A stretch of DNA of 64,000 bases from Tiliqua scincoides (Eukaryota > Chordata > Lepidosauria > Squamata > Scincidae): positions 80,769,659-80,833,658 of the forward strand of contig NC_089822.1 of the NCBI RefSeq assembly GCF_035046505.1, written 5' to 3'. Under the pieces are notes generated by a model that was given only the letters and a program-made list of their open reading frames with translations, was not told the DNA's origin and did not search any database. Both the position numbers and the translations under genes were made by a program. Shown here piece by piece: positions 44,868-58,059 of this stretch (position 1 is the first letter of the stretch; each line of letters starts with the position of its first letter).

Positions 44868-45419
44868 TCCTAACTTGCGCTGGAACAGGCAGGCCAGGAG
44901 GCCTGTGCTGTATCCAGCGCAAGTTTGGGGCTGGCTAAGGCTCAGTCTGAGGCAAGGGGAAAAATTCCCCTTACCCTGGGGAGAGCCACAGTGGGCCCCA
45001 ATGAGTCTACTTGAATCTGCACCACTTGACGAGGTGGCGAGATCCAAGCAGAACAGAACAGCCTCGAGCTACTCCACACTGCCAGGGAACAGGGCTAATA
45101 TCTGGCATAACTGCTGGGCCCTGCCTCCCACCCACCATCTTCCCACCCAAAGGATCGCCCGCTGCCTGCCCTCCCCCCACCCTGAAACACCACCTCCCTG
45201 CCCTAAGACCCCCATGTTGGCCAAGTTCAGCCAAAGTGGACCTACCCCATCCCATGGGTGCGGAGACTGGATGTAACCTCTTCAGGCTGGCACGCATCCC
45301 TGTACCAGCCCAGCTGATTCACATGGAGGCACAAATGTGCTTTACGGCATGTTTGCCACCCTCCTGGGCTGGTGCAAGGGACTTGTGCCAGCCCTGGGCA
45401 CAGTTAGGATTGCACCCTA
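44868..45419. mobile_element. Long palindromic MITE (about 550 bp) with TAA at both ends
   Basis: GGGCACAATCCTAACTTGCG at the left is mirrored by CAGTTAGGATTGCACCC at the right. TAA lies directly outside each end, fitting the 3-bp TWA duplication of PIF/Harbinger elements. Internal arms pair locally (GGCAGGCCAGGAGGCCTG...). Frames of 165, 133 and 96 codons on both strands are by-products. No transposase is present. Confidence 0.65.
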
Positions 45420-47623
45420 AGTGGCCTAGGCCAGACAGAGATGAACCAGTTCCTTTGTACTCACACAGACACAAGTTCGTAATAACAAATGGTTTATTTA
45501 AAGAATAGTATTGTTACACAATATTTTGAAAGGCATTTGAGAGAACAAATACAATACACACACAAAATGTGAAAACAACCAAGCTAAGCTCCTAAGCTTA
45601 CTTGCGCCTAACATTTATCTGGATCTTTCCAACTTGAGTATAAGCAAAGGGTTGTTCTTCTACCTGTCATACCACAATTGATCCAAAAGATGCCCTCAAC
45701 AGAATGGTAAAGAACAGCTCACCCCCTCACAGCAACAGGATTTTGTATACTAGCTCACCACCAGGATTTTGTTAATGCTAGCTCTTGGGCAACCAGAATT
45801 TTGGACTGCCAAACCACATATTCCGACCTGGTAAATGATCTCACTAGCTGGGGTTACTGCAGGTCGCTCATTCTGACCCCTCCCAACCAGAGATTCACAG
45901 TTGGCTCCCATTTCCAATTATCAAGACCTTGATGCCGAGCACTTTTATCAAGTTTCTAACTTGGATGGAACAGGAACCCAATAAGGAACTGTTTCTCAGC
46001 CTACTAACAAGCTGTGTTCCCACAGCTGCTTCAAAATGGCTGCAGGCCTACAAGACGGAGTCAGACCTAAGCCAGTGATTTTAACTTGTTCTTTCCATGT
46101 GGTATAAGCAAGCTGAGTCTGTTTAGGAAGCACTGAGCATATGATATAGTGCTCAACACACATTTATGGCACAATCACAAAGCGGCCAATAGAGTTGAAC
46201 AAGGGTAACTGAGATGTGGGGTGACCTATGAGTTGGGTTTATGGTGAACTGTCTGCTGTCTCACATGCAAAGCATCAATGACTAATGGGCAGTTCTCAGC
46301 CCAATGATCTGGGAAGTGCTGCATACAGGCCTAGCAAATATTCAGACTTTTCTCTCTGAACACATGAAATTGAACTTAAAACATAGAAATGTAAGGCATT
46401 GAAATAGTTAACAACAACCTGACATAAAGGTGAAGCTTTTCCTGGCATAGAAATAAGTGGTGAGAAAAATTCCATCTCCTTCATATCTGGTATCAGGCTG
46501 ATGTTAAATCACAGAGGCAGGGTCAGTGTAAAAATGAGGCAGGTCTCATTCCAACACGTAGAGAGTAGACGCAAATGCACAAATTCCTATTGCTATTAAG
46601 GCAACAGAGAATAATGTGCAGATACTCTGTTGCAACTGAATGATGGAAAATATATTCTGAGCTCTGTTACCAACAGTACACATAACTAGCTCCAGCACAT
46701 CAAAAAGTCCCTAGGACTGAACTCGCTATGCACCATGTGTTGTCAGAGCAGCCAAATGCATGACATCATCTGCGTGCCAGTGCATTTCCAAGTTCACACA
46801 GATCATTAAAAGGTCATTAAATCATGGTGCAAATCATAAAGTGTCCCTGGGAATCCCCTGAGTCGTCTCTGAACCAGCTTAAACATTCTTCTCACTGACC
46901 TAAACAAACTTCCTCTCCCAAATTAGACAAAGAGAAATATTTCAGCCAAATCCACTCTTGTTTTTAAAGTATAGTGACTTATTGGCATATATTTTGTGAT
47001 TATGAACTTCATTCAAACTGGTCTGGGGTGTGTGTGTTGCATTTCTGAGGAAGGCACAATTTAAAAATTATTCATTTTCTGAATATTCACCTCCCCCCAC
47101 ATCTCTTACAAGAAGAATCTAAAATTACTGAGGAGACCATAAAGCCCCCAATTCCTCCCAATGAGTTATCTGGGTCCTTTTTTGTGGACAATTCGGTCTC
47201 CAGAGGCCTGGAGAGTTGCAGGAAGACCTTCCTGTGGGTGGCCCTCACTTGTTGCAGAGACCTGACCCAAGAAACTCCCAGCTCCTGAGGTGTGCCAATG
47301 CTACCTCTCCCTACCTGGCACCAGCCACTCCTATTGCTACTACCTGGACTTTTCTGCTCCATTCCCATCTTTCATTTCACTACTAGGGAGTGGGGGGGGC
47401 GGGGCGGGAGAGATTAGCCTAACAACAAAGGCTTGTAGGTTGCTTCTCTCCCTACACCTAATGAACCCATTTCTGTCCAGCCCACAAGTGTATACATTTG
47501 ATCCCTGTTGCGTATGTGCAACGTTGGGCAGAAATGGCTTAACTTCCTCTTTGGATTCTTTTTTCTGTCTTGTACTTTTCTGCCTGCATAACAATGGCTG
47601 CAATTCTCTCTATGTTCAACTAA

Positions 47624-47900
47624 AGGCACAATCCCAACCCAGGCTGTAATGCACATTTGCACTTCCTTGGGAGTTGGTGTTATGGGATTATGGGACTGGG
47701 GCTGTTAAAAACATTTTGTGCTAGATGCTCTGGTGCCAGACACCTTAGCCACTCCACTGATGTGAACCATATAGCCTCTGCAACTTCACACGGGCTTATG
47801 GGTGCACATTTGTGGAGATACCTTCATCTAGCATGTTCACACAATTTAAAACCCTTGGGGGGTAAGCCATGGAGGTGCAATCGGGATCAGGGAATGGGTT
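47624..47900. mobile_element. Palindromic MITE remnant
   Basis: AAGGCACAATCCCAACCCAG at the left and GGAGGTGCAATCGGGATCAG at the right fit the decayed terminus of the GGGCNCAATCCTA family. The interior has GGGGGGTAAGCCATGG. Confidence 0.4.
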
Positions 47901-48746
47901 AAATGCTATGCCCCTACATTCCTTGCTACCACTTCCAGAATACACTTGCCTTTTCTTAGGAAAAGAAAAAAATATGCACTAGGTTGGGACATATACTTTT
48001 ACTGTACTTGTCTTTGCATTGTATAGCGAAAGAATTATTTCTACAAATACTCTCAAGCTGAAAAGGATAGTGATCATCACTATTAACCCGCACCTTGGAG
48101 AATCTTAAACCTATATATTTATTCCTGCAACACGGAGGACCTTTTGTAGGGAAAGGTGTTGTCGTTGTTGTCCTGAAGCAGTCTTACCACTGTGCAAAGC
48201 TAACTTGTCCTCTGAGTCTGAGCCTGTGATGATTTGTGGGCAAAAAAAACACAGGCCATGCCAAGTTGAAATCACCTTCTCGGTAACACCTAGAGCTGCA
48301 GAAGGTTCTTTATGATGTATGTATGGATGATGTGGATGAAAGATCTTTCATTTCATGAGCCGATAGTGATGAGTGCTACCCTGCTTGCTTTATGAAGCTT
48401 GACTTGACACTGTTGAAATCACCCCCCGTAATTAAAAGAGACTGGGATGGATTTCTATGTACTTTACCAAATTCCTAGCCCAAATTGTCAGCTAGTGTGA
48501 CTAGATGAAGTGCCATTAGCTTAAATTGCACTAGCAAAAAATATGGCCACGTCTTTCGGGTTCACTTCCTTCATTACGCAGGCCTAGTTCAAGCCTTTGC
48601 ACTGTGATGGCAGGGAGCTGGCCTGAAGAGCACACACATCTAGCACCATACAAATAGTGTCTTGGGTGACCTAACTCAGTGAATCCTTGAGACCCAGACC
48701 CCTGCCCCACAAGTAAGGTTGCCAGCCCTTCATGATTAGCCTAGAG

Positions 48747-48974
48747 CAGCCATTTTCGACCACTGTGCCATGGCAAACTGGTGTGCCGCGAATGGTCCCC
48801 AAATGCGCTGTGGGAATTTGGAAGAGGGTCATTTATCAATAGGACCATTAGGGGATGTGAACCCCCACTGACAGCACAGTGTGCCTTGTCAATTGTCAAA
48901 AAGCTGATGGTGTGCCTTGACCATTTTAGTGCCTTGCCAGTGTGCCGCGAGATGAAAAAGGTTGAAAATCACTG
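48747..48974. mobile_element. hAT-like MITE, copy without inner insert
   Basis: The element is 228 bp, flanked by GCCTAGAG and GTCTAGAG (8 bp, one mismatch). The ends CAGCCATTTTCGACC and GGTTGAAAATCACTG are inverted. It is the same family as 37623-38093 and serves as the empty reference for that nested insertion. Confidence 0.85.
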
Positions 48975-49055
48975 GTCTAGAGTCTCTAGGATTCAGCATC
49001 AATCTCCAGCAATCCCATAGATTTTTTTTTTTTTTAAACAGGACCTCTTTAATTA

Positions 49056-49149
49056 GGCTGCAATCCTATACACACTTACCTGGGAGTAAGGGCCCACTGA
49101 ACTCAGTGGGGCCAACTGCTGAGCTAAGATGCATATAAGGTTGCACTGC
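49056..49149. mobile_element. Short palindromic MITE (near full length)
   Basis: GGCTGCAATCCTATACACAC and ATGCATATAAGGTTGCAC are mirrored ends. CCTGGGAGTAAGGGCCCACT pairs with AGTGGGGCCAACTGCTGAG. A further decayed piece of the long family follows at about 49270-49420 (GGGAACCTTACGCTGCAGGA...CAGGGATAGGATTGGGTT). Confidence 0.7.
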
Positions 49150-51860
49150 AAATGAGATTACATTGTGTTGGGGCAGGGAATCTCCAGGAATAACTGAAAT
49201 CTGTTTTGGCAGCTCTGTCTAAAAGGGATGTTACCACAGCTCAAATGTCTGGACTGGGCTACTGATACAGCAAATACGGGGGGGGGAGCTCTGAGCAGAC
49301 CCATCGGGGCTTCTGGGGCTCTACACAAGGGAAGGGAACCTTACGCTGCAGGATACAGTGGCGGCTGCTTTGGCACTGCTGTACCACAGTGCACTGGCCA
49401 GGGATAGGATTGGGTTGAAAGACTTTAATGAGTCTGCACCCCACCAAAAGAAACCATGCCACCAGCCACAGACCAAGAAACCAGGCTCATTGCAATTTTC
49501 ATTCTCTCTCTTTAGAAGTTTAGAAACACAAATTACACTATATAATTATAGTATTTGTGTGTGTGTGTCCATGTACACACCGAAAGATAGGTGATAGTTT
49601 AAAGAGATAAAATGAAGAGGAAAAGCATACATGTGCAATGCATCAAGACGAATCGTACAAGAATATAAGATGTGGCACTAATAGGAAGAAAATGAAAACA
49701 CATTGCAGATAAAGGCAGCTGGAAATGACAGGATTTGCTTTTAGACAGTGCACGGCTTTGAAATAAAGCTTAAAGGTATAGCAAAAAGAAACTGCTCCTC
49801 TGGGAAAACAGGGGTTTGAAGTCTCAACGCTTATGACTGCACAAGAGATTTTAATCTAGAACCTTTACAGGGTAAGTTGTAATTCTCACAAAGCTCAGAA
49901 ACCTTTTCTAAATGTCATGGTTGTAATGTTGCATGCTGAATGATAAACCTTGGAGTCTTTCTGTTTCTTTTCTTTTTTTTTTGACACATACACTTCCCAA
50001 ATGTTAAGACACAGACCAGTAGTTACATGCACAGATGAACATAAATTGACCATGTAAACCGGTATTCTTTCACATGCAATCAGTACAACATGAACACACA
50101 CACATATATACACACAGATGAACCTCAGATTCAACCATTAGTAATGAAAATAGAGGAGTGCCCCTATTTACTTTGGAAAACAACTATTTTCACACTAAAA
50201 GCTCTTCATCTCCTACTATAAGCATTACCTCTGCAATGCCGTGTTCCACACTGCTTTCTGAAATCAGGTATCTCCTAGGAAATCAGGAAATGCCTAGGTA
50301 ATCTCATAATGGAACTAGTAGCATTAACTATAGAATAGTAAATATATTGAGCAATGCTTACTATAGGCTGGGCAGTTATAAGCAGAGTGGATGAGGAGCA
50401 GTGCCCTGCAGTGTATGGCAATATATGTACATGTACAGGGGAGGTTCTGGGCGGTTTGGGATGCAGCTATCTTAGAACAGTCTGAACCATCTGTACCCCA
50501 CCCTTCCTTCAAACTCCCCTGACTTTCTCTTCTTTCCTTTCATCACCCGGGTTCCTCAGCGAAGTCCAGTTAATCTACTGACATCCCTTTTGCACCATAT
50601 TTTTTTTCTCATCTTGGCTTTGCCCCTTCTCAGGAATGTCTTTCTTCCTCTCTCTTCTCCTTCTTACTGCGCTCCTAGGGCTCCACAGGGAGGGTGATAG
50701 GTTTCATCTTGTATAATGAGTGTTTCAGTATAGCAAGTCCCAGTTCAAACCCCCAGCTTTTGGTTCTGGAGTACTCATAGTCCTATTTGGTGCACTTCAA
50801 CTCTTGCCTCAGTCGTTGCCAAATTATATAGATGTGCCATTGGAAATTTGTCGTTTCCACTTGTGTGTACATTATCACCTGCATCTTAAAAAGCACTGCC
50901 AGTAACAGCACATATACATGCACACACACAAAACATATAACATTGGTGTTTGCTTTTTATGTACGCTAGCCTTTAAAGCTACAAAATGCAAAAAGTTTCA
51001 CTCTGAACTGACCCTGAATGCCGTGACAGAATCAGCTGTGATTTATCAACCACTGGGAGCATTTTATTCATTCAGAATGAGGTCAGTAGTCTGAGAAGAG
51101 GACAGACGTTGGAGCATGCTGTTAAAGGCCCTTATGAATGTCTCTGCTTTATAAGCTGTCGTGAGGCAGAGTCATCACGAGGTCACCTTCTTTACTGTCA
51201 ATTCACAGGGTCAGCAAAGGGTTTGCAATGAGATCACTACATTTCTTGATGCAGATGGCTTGTCATGTTATCCACTACAGCTTTTGAAGGCTATAATCCT
51301 AAACATACTTAGAGTAGACTGCAAAAAACAGGAACCTGCTTTTTTCCAAGGTATCTGCTTTGTCCTGTATCTGCTACTTCTGGTTGAGCAGGAAAAGTAC
51401 ACAAGAAGATGCACCCAAAGGGTCAGACTAGACTAGACCATTGGTGATCTATGATCTTTTATCTCTTTACATTTCTTTTACAAACCACCATATGTGAAGG
51501 GAATTAACCCTTTCTTACCAGGCTGTGCTCTTGATGTAAATGTCTCTCTCCCCCTCCCCACTGCAGCCAGTTTTGTCCTGTTATGTAAACTGCAGCAGTT
51601 TAAGGGACAGTTTACACTAGGAAAACAGCATGAGAGAAAAGGGTAAAACAAAAGTGACATGGGCCAGATCCTAATCATCCATCCACACCACAGTTAATTG
51701 TAAAAGAAATTTAGAAGACAGAAGAACTGATCACAAATCTCCAACGTCTCACCCTTAGAAGATGTTGAAAGCCAATGAAATAACTAGTAACATACAATCT
51801 ACAAATATCAAAAGTAAGTAAACTATCCAGCCTCATTCATTGCATGATTTTTAGAAATAT

Positions 51861-51918
51861 GTTCAACTGTGTCTAGTGGCACTTATTCCCAGGTAAGTAC
51901 ACATAGGCTTGCAGTCAG
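51861..51918. mobile_element. Short palindromic MITE, partial
   Basis: GTGTCTAGTGGCACTTATTC, then CCAGGTAAGTACACATAGGC and TTGCAGTC is the right two-thirds of the family. A smaller scrap is at about 51288-51325. Confidence 0.5.
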
Positions 51919-53140
51919 CAACACTGAAATGGTAATTTAGAATTTTCCAATATAAAATCAAGATTGGAAAGCAAGCAAGAACCTCTTTTTCAAATTTAAT
52001 ATTAATATTGGCACCTTTTAAAATGAAAAAAGTACAGCAGTATATGGACAGCAATCTAAGAAAATGACATCATAAACTCAGATGTTGAATGAACCAAGGT
52101 GCAGCATACATTGCAACATAATAAAAGATGAAGATGAGGATGGGAATTTAAGAAGGGTTTAGAGAAGAAAATTTACCCTAAGACAATTTCTCCTGATGAG
52201 AGGCGGGAGTGTTGTCCTTACAAAATGGGTGCTGGAGCCGGCTTATTGTATAAAGTAGTTAAATGCAAACAGGTGCAGTTATTAAGACCCCAAATACCAA
52301 TTAAACAAGTAGAACATAATATTTCCTCCTTTGGTGAAACTCAATCCCAGAAAGAAGCTTCCCAAAGGAAGGATGTCAGAGATCAGAGAGAATTTCTGAG
52401 GCCTAAGACAGCTTTCCTAATCCAGAAGTCAGCCGGCATTGCTCAGCTGGCAGAAGGCAGTGATTGTAAAAAAAGAAAAAAGAAAAAAAGAGCAAATCAC
52501 AAAAAAGAGAAGGGGGAGGAGAGAGCAGGAATGAGCTGCCCTTTCATTGAAGCTGATACAGATATACATCACAGACACTTAAGAGGATTAGATACGGGAA
52601 CAGTTTTACAATGGGATCTGTTCAAATAATCAGCGATAGATGGACTTCTGGATCAGAGTCATGTCATTTTAAAAAAAAATTATTTTGAATTTCCTTCAGG
52701 CATTGGCTGTATTTAGTGTTGTTTAGTCTCATCCATATTGTTATATATGTTCACATGAAACTCAAATAACATGATGGAGCAGTAAAATAAAGCGGAAATT
52801 CTAACATTCGTGTGGGAAATTCGTTCACCCACAACTAAACTTTGGCTTTTCTACCCAACCAAGAGAAAGAAAACAAAAGCAAAGGAACAGCGCTCAATAA
52901 ACGACAAGGAATTTAGGAAAAGTTGTTTTGTTGCAACACAGAACTTCTCATCTTTTACTTTATACTCTTTGCTAGAAGAGAACACAATTTTGAGATTGAT
53001 TTTGTCATTTTATGGATGGGGCATGATTTAGAAGTACTATTATTTTATGGCTAGAGACATGCGTTAGGCTCACAAGTGTCACGTGCCTAATCTTTCTGCT
53101 GGAATTATTCAACTCGTGCTATTCAACCGTGGCCATCTTC

Positions 53141-53300
53141 ATGGTTGGTTGGCAACCTTCAGTCTCGAAAGACTGTGGTATAAGCCTACAGCACTCGGTA
53201 TTGCCAGGCGGTCTCCCATCCAAGTACTAACCAGGCCTGACCCTGCTTAGCTTCCGAGATCAGACAAGATCAGGCATGTGCAGGGTAACAGTTGCTGCAA
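53141..53300 (-). mobile_element. 5S rRNA-derived SINE, copy 3
   Basis: The minus strand reads GCAGCAACTGTTACCCTGCA, then 5S-like GATCTCGGAAGCTAAGCAGG and CTTGGATGGGAGACCGCCTG, then the LINE-like tail with GTCTTTCGAGACTGAAGG and GCCAACC. It is slightly closer to true 5S sequence than copy 1. A clear target duplication was not found. Confidence 0.85.
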
Positions 53301-53489
53301 TTGATAGATTCATGATCTAGATTCATGATCATCATAAATATATGTTATAGCGCACAATAGGTTTTTACGTTGCTAATGACTATTCTTTTATGAGGTATGC
53401 AGGGAATTTTCCACAGTGTATTCAGACACAACAAGCCAGATTGATGACAACAGTAAACTCTTGCTGCACACAAGGACAGCCTAGAATTG

Positions 53490-53605
53490 CTAAAAAATTT
53501 TCTGCTAGATGACATCACTTCCGGTCATGACATCACTTCCGGTGGGTCCTGACAGATTCTCATTCTAAAAAGTGTGTCCTGGTACTAAATGTGTGAGAAC
53601 CACTG
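53490..53605. mobile_element. hAT-like remnant with doubled CRE-like/ETS-like motif
   Basis: The right end GTGTGAGAACCACTG is hAT-like. The interior carries ATGACATCACTTCCGG twice (53509-53524 and 53527-53542), each joining TGACATCA (CRE/AP-1-like) to ACTTCCGG (ETS-like). The left end is not resolved. Confidence 0.55.
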
Positions 53606-54608
53606 TTCTAAAATATATTTCATCCCTTCACACTCTGTCCCACCTCAGTTTATGAGACTTAAAAAAAAAAAAAAAAAAGAGGTTTATTTATTTACTAGTA
53701 ATACTAACCAGGAAAAAAAGATGCTCATTTATCTCTCTATATTTACATGTTTGCAAACTGCAGGAGCTGAGCAGAGAATTAGTGGGCAGAGAAAATGGTA
53801 CTATAATCCGCTTCTCTCCCTACCAATTCACCCCTGCAAATTCCTTCCCCCCCCCACTATTTGCCTTATGAAGAACACACTGAGGTGCCCCTCCCATTTT
53901 GCTCATAACATGCTGTTTCAATTAACGTCACCAGTCTCTTGCCTATCAACACTACCAGACTGAAAGCCTTTCTTCGCTTTCTCTCTCACTCACTCCACAG
54001 AAGGTTTAAGAATAATCAGTAAGCAGAAGGGAATGTGTGTGTGTGAAAAATATAGTCCTGGTCAATGGGATTATTTTTTCACTCCAACATTCTAAAGTAT
54101 CTACTGCCACCCTGTGGTATTCAAAGGAAACCTACCGGGGGGGGGGGGAGGAACAAACCACTGAAGTCAATTCCATTTATCATATGAATTTTCTCATTAG
54201 TAGAAGCCAGTATGAAGCCAGAGCTGACTAGCTCTCTAAGCAAGAAGTGAGTATCCTTGAGGAGGCATGAAAGGTTGCCAAAGGAGTCAAGAATGCATCT
54301 TCGACCATATCAGTTTGGTTTCATCAATAGACAAAGGGCCAAATCACTACTATCCCTTGCCAATTAATTTCTATATAGAAGGATATATGATTCTTATCTT
54401 GTGTGTTGTGTGACCCTAGTGGCAGCCAATAGGGCAAGCTTTCCACATGTACGTGGAGCTGGGTGAACGCGACCCAGATCAGACTCACAGTAGTTTGCTT
54501 GGGCCGATAGTATGGAAGCATCAGGTCTCACAGGCCTTTAAGGAAAAGGTCAATTGTTGGTTTGCCTGAGCAACCCATCTTCACCTGTTGGCTGGCTTAA
54601 GAGACACC

Positions 54609-55060
54609 TTGTTTTGTGGGGGAAATTCTAATGCCAGCCACAGCTGGCTTGGTCAGCATCTGTAAACCTGTAAACAAGGCTATGTTATGTGAACCTCCTG
54701 ACTTTGAAATAAACAAAGTCACACACAAAAGAAGTGCCTTTCTTCGTTGTAAACTCAATCAAGTGATTGCTTATTGAGGCACAGGCTTTCTGAGCAATCA
54801 AGGGGGTCCTCTGTCGTACTCTGCAGCATGCAGAAAAACACAGGCAGCCATCTCCAACCAGGAGTGGACCATACGAGAAACAAAAGAACAATTGTTTTTG
54901 AGCTCACCCCACAACAGCCTCCATGTTTCCCTATGGGAACCTAAGTTCTATAAAGCTTAGGTGTGGAACCCTTTTGTCTGCTGTTTGTTCCTCATGTTGT
55001 TCACCTGTAACCTGTGCGCTTCTCCTGTTACTGCTTGTGAATTGTTTGGATAGCTAACAG
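54609..55060. other. Unclassified repeat-like stretch
   Basis: The base composition and phrases such as GAAATAAACAAAGTCACACA and TTCTATAAAGCTTAGG differ from surrounding intron and could be part of an old LTR-type fossil. The ends are not defined and no coding part is present, so the assignment is weak. Downstream, CCCCCCAAGGGCTCACAGTA is repeated in tandem at about 55356-55397. Confidence 0.25.
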
Positions 55061-55749
55061 TGCTATGTAAAACATCCTCATTCCCTCCACTACTCAAGAG
55101 CTGTATACCAGCCAGCAACCAGGATAGGCATCAGAGCAATCTCTTTTCTTTCCAATCTTTCTGCCCACTTCATTGAACCCTCCCCGCTAGCATGACCACA
55201 AACTGCCGCTCAAGCATCTGCAGAACCACTTCTCAATGAACGCTTCCCCTGGGGAAACAACCCTGACTCTCTTGCTCTGCCTCCCTCCCAGGAGCTAGCC
55301 CAGGCACCTACCTAGCCCTCCTGGGTTTGCCATTCAAACCTTCTTCTGCATTTCCCCCCCAAGGGCTCACAGTAGCCCCCCCAAGGGCTCACAGTAGCTT
55401 TGGTTCAGGCTACTACAAACAAAGACTCAGTCATGGTCTCACACCATAGCTAGAGCCTTAGTGCTTTTCCACTTCTTCTCTTGCATTTCCCTGGCCCATC
55501 TCCTACTGCATAAGCCCCAATTCTTCAGCCCCTGTTCACAAGACACTAATTTCCTTCTCTCCCCCCTCCCATTTGTGCCATTACACACCCCATTCTATCT
55601 GTAATTGTTTCCTCTCTTTCTTCCTACCTAGAAATTGCTGGCATTCAGAGTCTAGTTGTGTGAGTGATTGTTGTGCACATTGCATTGTGTTATCTTTTAA
55701 TTTCCCTTTTCAGTTACTGTACCATTAGCTGCATAATAAAAATTTGCAT

Positions 55750-55945
55750 AATAAAAAGTTTACATTCCTAAACGGAGGCTTGGTGAGCCCTGTGGACACA
55801 TGCACAGAGTCTGAGGAAGTCCCAGTGTGCCAACAGATGCGCAGAGTGGCACAGCCCAAAGCAGATGGTGGCCATTTATGGTATGATCATGGAGCCCCTG
55901 GGGTCCTAGGAACACATCTTGAGAACTGCTGTTCTAGGCTTTCCT
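55750..55945. other. Possible hAT-like remnant
   Basis: GGGGTCCTAGGAACACATCT, then TTGAGAACTGCTGTTCTAGG resembles a hAT right end. The left end is not found. Confidence 0.35.
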
Positions 55946-56265
55946 TCACCAGAAAATGAACTAGTGAATGTAAAGCAAAGAGGAAGTAGACAAAAGCTCT
56001 GTTGGTAGTTGGAAATGGTAGAGCTATACCTGGGGCAAAGAGACGTATTAAAACTTCTTCTGCAATTGCAGTCTCATTTATTGCAAGCTTTTCCTCACTC
56101 ACACTGTATTTTTATATTTAAGCTCTGCAACATGGGTTTTGCATGCATTGATTCTTCTGAGTGAGTCACTTTTCAAAAAAAAATTTCAAGACATCATATC
56201 ACAATCTGGGCATTTGGTGAGAAGACCAGAGGCTGATTTCATTAGGACCCATCCATGATTAACTT

Positions 56266-56322
56266 AGAATGCAATCCTGTATGCATTTTTCTGAACTTCT
56301 GAATAGACATGCATTGGGGCTG
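56266..56322. mobile_element. Short palindromic MITE, partial
   Basis: TTAGAATGCAATCCTGTATG, then GAACTTCTGAATAGACATGC is a decayed copy with the middle missing. Confidence 0.45.
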
Positions 56323-56589
56323 TAGGTGAAATCTGTGCAATTCCACGCAACACAAAACTGTATACTGAAAAATGTTGACTCCCATTTTAAAAATGTAGGT
56401 TCCCCCCACCATTTGCACAGCTGAAAAGTCTAGCTGGAACCAGTTATCCCCCACCCCACATCACTACAACAGATATTTATGTTGCTTATCTGTTTGACTT
56501 TGTGCTAGTACCCGATTCTCCTCCCTCGCACATGCAGCACTGCATGTACAAGGGCTTCACCCTGCTTCAACAGCAGCTATGGTTTTCCA

Positions 56590-56785
56590 TGGTAAGAAGA
56601 GCAATTGTACAACCTATGAACAGAGTCAGACCACTGGTACATCTATCCCAGTATTGTCTATTCTGGCTAGCAGCAGCTCTCTGTGTTGCTGATGTGCATC
56701 TTTCCCAGCCCGAGCTAAGGATCAAGTCAATTGAACTTGTGATATTGGCCACTAAATCAGATGTTCTACCACTAGACTATGGCCC
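56590..56785 (-). mobile_element. tRNA-derived SINE (minus orientation)
   Basis: The minus-strand head GGGGCCATAGTCTAGTGGTA has an A box and AGTTCAATTGAC a B-box remnant. The body TGCTAGCCAGAATAGACAAT and GGTCTGACTCTGTTCATAGG matches the family consensus implied by the other two copies. It is near full length but diverged. Confidence 0.65.
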
Positions 56786-58059
56786 CATCTCCAATTTCAG
56801 TAAATAATCTAATAAGTGCATATGAAGGTGATGCAAATGTACAAGTGCTATATAATAATATTGAAAGAGCTTCCTTTCTAGCTAGATGGGTTGGATCTGG
56901 TCTCCTCCCACTGCAGTCATTCAAGCAGCTGCCTGGGCTTGCATGCTGAGGTGGACACACGATGTTGAACACCTCCTTCAAATGTAAACAATCCTATGGA
57001 CATTTCACACTAGGTATTTTTATCTACTGGTATATATTTTCCCCTCACTGTGCAGAGCAAGAAAACATTAAATGCACTTCTTTTTAAAAAAGATTTCCAA
57101 TGAGGAACAGCTTGCCTTATGTTTAAATCTCTTGGTCAGAGTACAACATAGGCCAGCAAAGATACACACGCCTATTCTTCAGGAGGCTTGGAGCATAATA
57201 AGGCATAGCCATGCTGTTGACACTGGATCACTCTCCAAATCCTATGGACTGTTCTGATGAATAGCCCTTCCACGGCTCCACAGTGCAGACTAAATAGCTT
57301 TCTGCTGACAGATGTAAAGTTCCTCTTATTTCATACAGACAAACCTTGCAATGGGCAAGGTCACAAATAATTGCACAGTGCATATGGACACTGGAATGTA
57401 CTAGGAAACATCAACAAGCCCTGCTGGGAGGTTAGACAAGCAGATAGCTAACAGGATGACAAAAACAGAAATACAAGTTGTAACGTGTCCAGCTCATTAA
57501 GGTAAAATTAAAATGACCACCACCCAGGCAGGATGCATGCGGCTGTGTTAGTTTTCAATTTCTGATTGGCAAAGACAAAATCAATCTGTGTACAACATGT
57601 CCTACTGAAATGTGGGGGATTTAATGGCATTGCAAAACACAATATTAAACTATTTTAATTAGTCTGCTCCTTCATACTATATTGAAAACACACTACTAGA
57701 AATTTTAACACAGTTAATGTCAAGACACTACAACTTGTTATACCATGGTTTGGGGTATACTGCAAAAATGATCCACGTACACCAAGAGGATTATGAGTTG
57801 TAGTTCGTTTCACTTATAAACATGAGCAGCTTATACTGCAGGTGTTCAAGTTTTACGCTAGTGTCCACTACATAAAGCGATTGCACTGTACTATAACACC
57901 ACGAAAAAGTAGGCACAGTGATGGTTTTTGCTGGTGTAGCCTCCAGAGTTTGGTTACTATAAATGGACTTGTCTCAAAAAAGAAGCCTAATCCTGTGCAT
58001 ACGTGAATCAGAAAATGTCAGGATTGATTGGAGGATATTAGCTAAATTATGAACTAGAC

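Noticed and set aside
45011-45508. 165-codon open frame on the + strand
   Set aside because: It lies across the GC-rich inverted arms of a long palindromic MITE, which keep stops rare on both strands.
47060-47125. Candidate SAXO1 first exon on the minus strand ending at an AG|GT
   Set aside because: The translation before the donor does not resemble the SAXO1 start and no start codon with the expected spacing is present.
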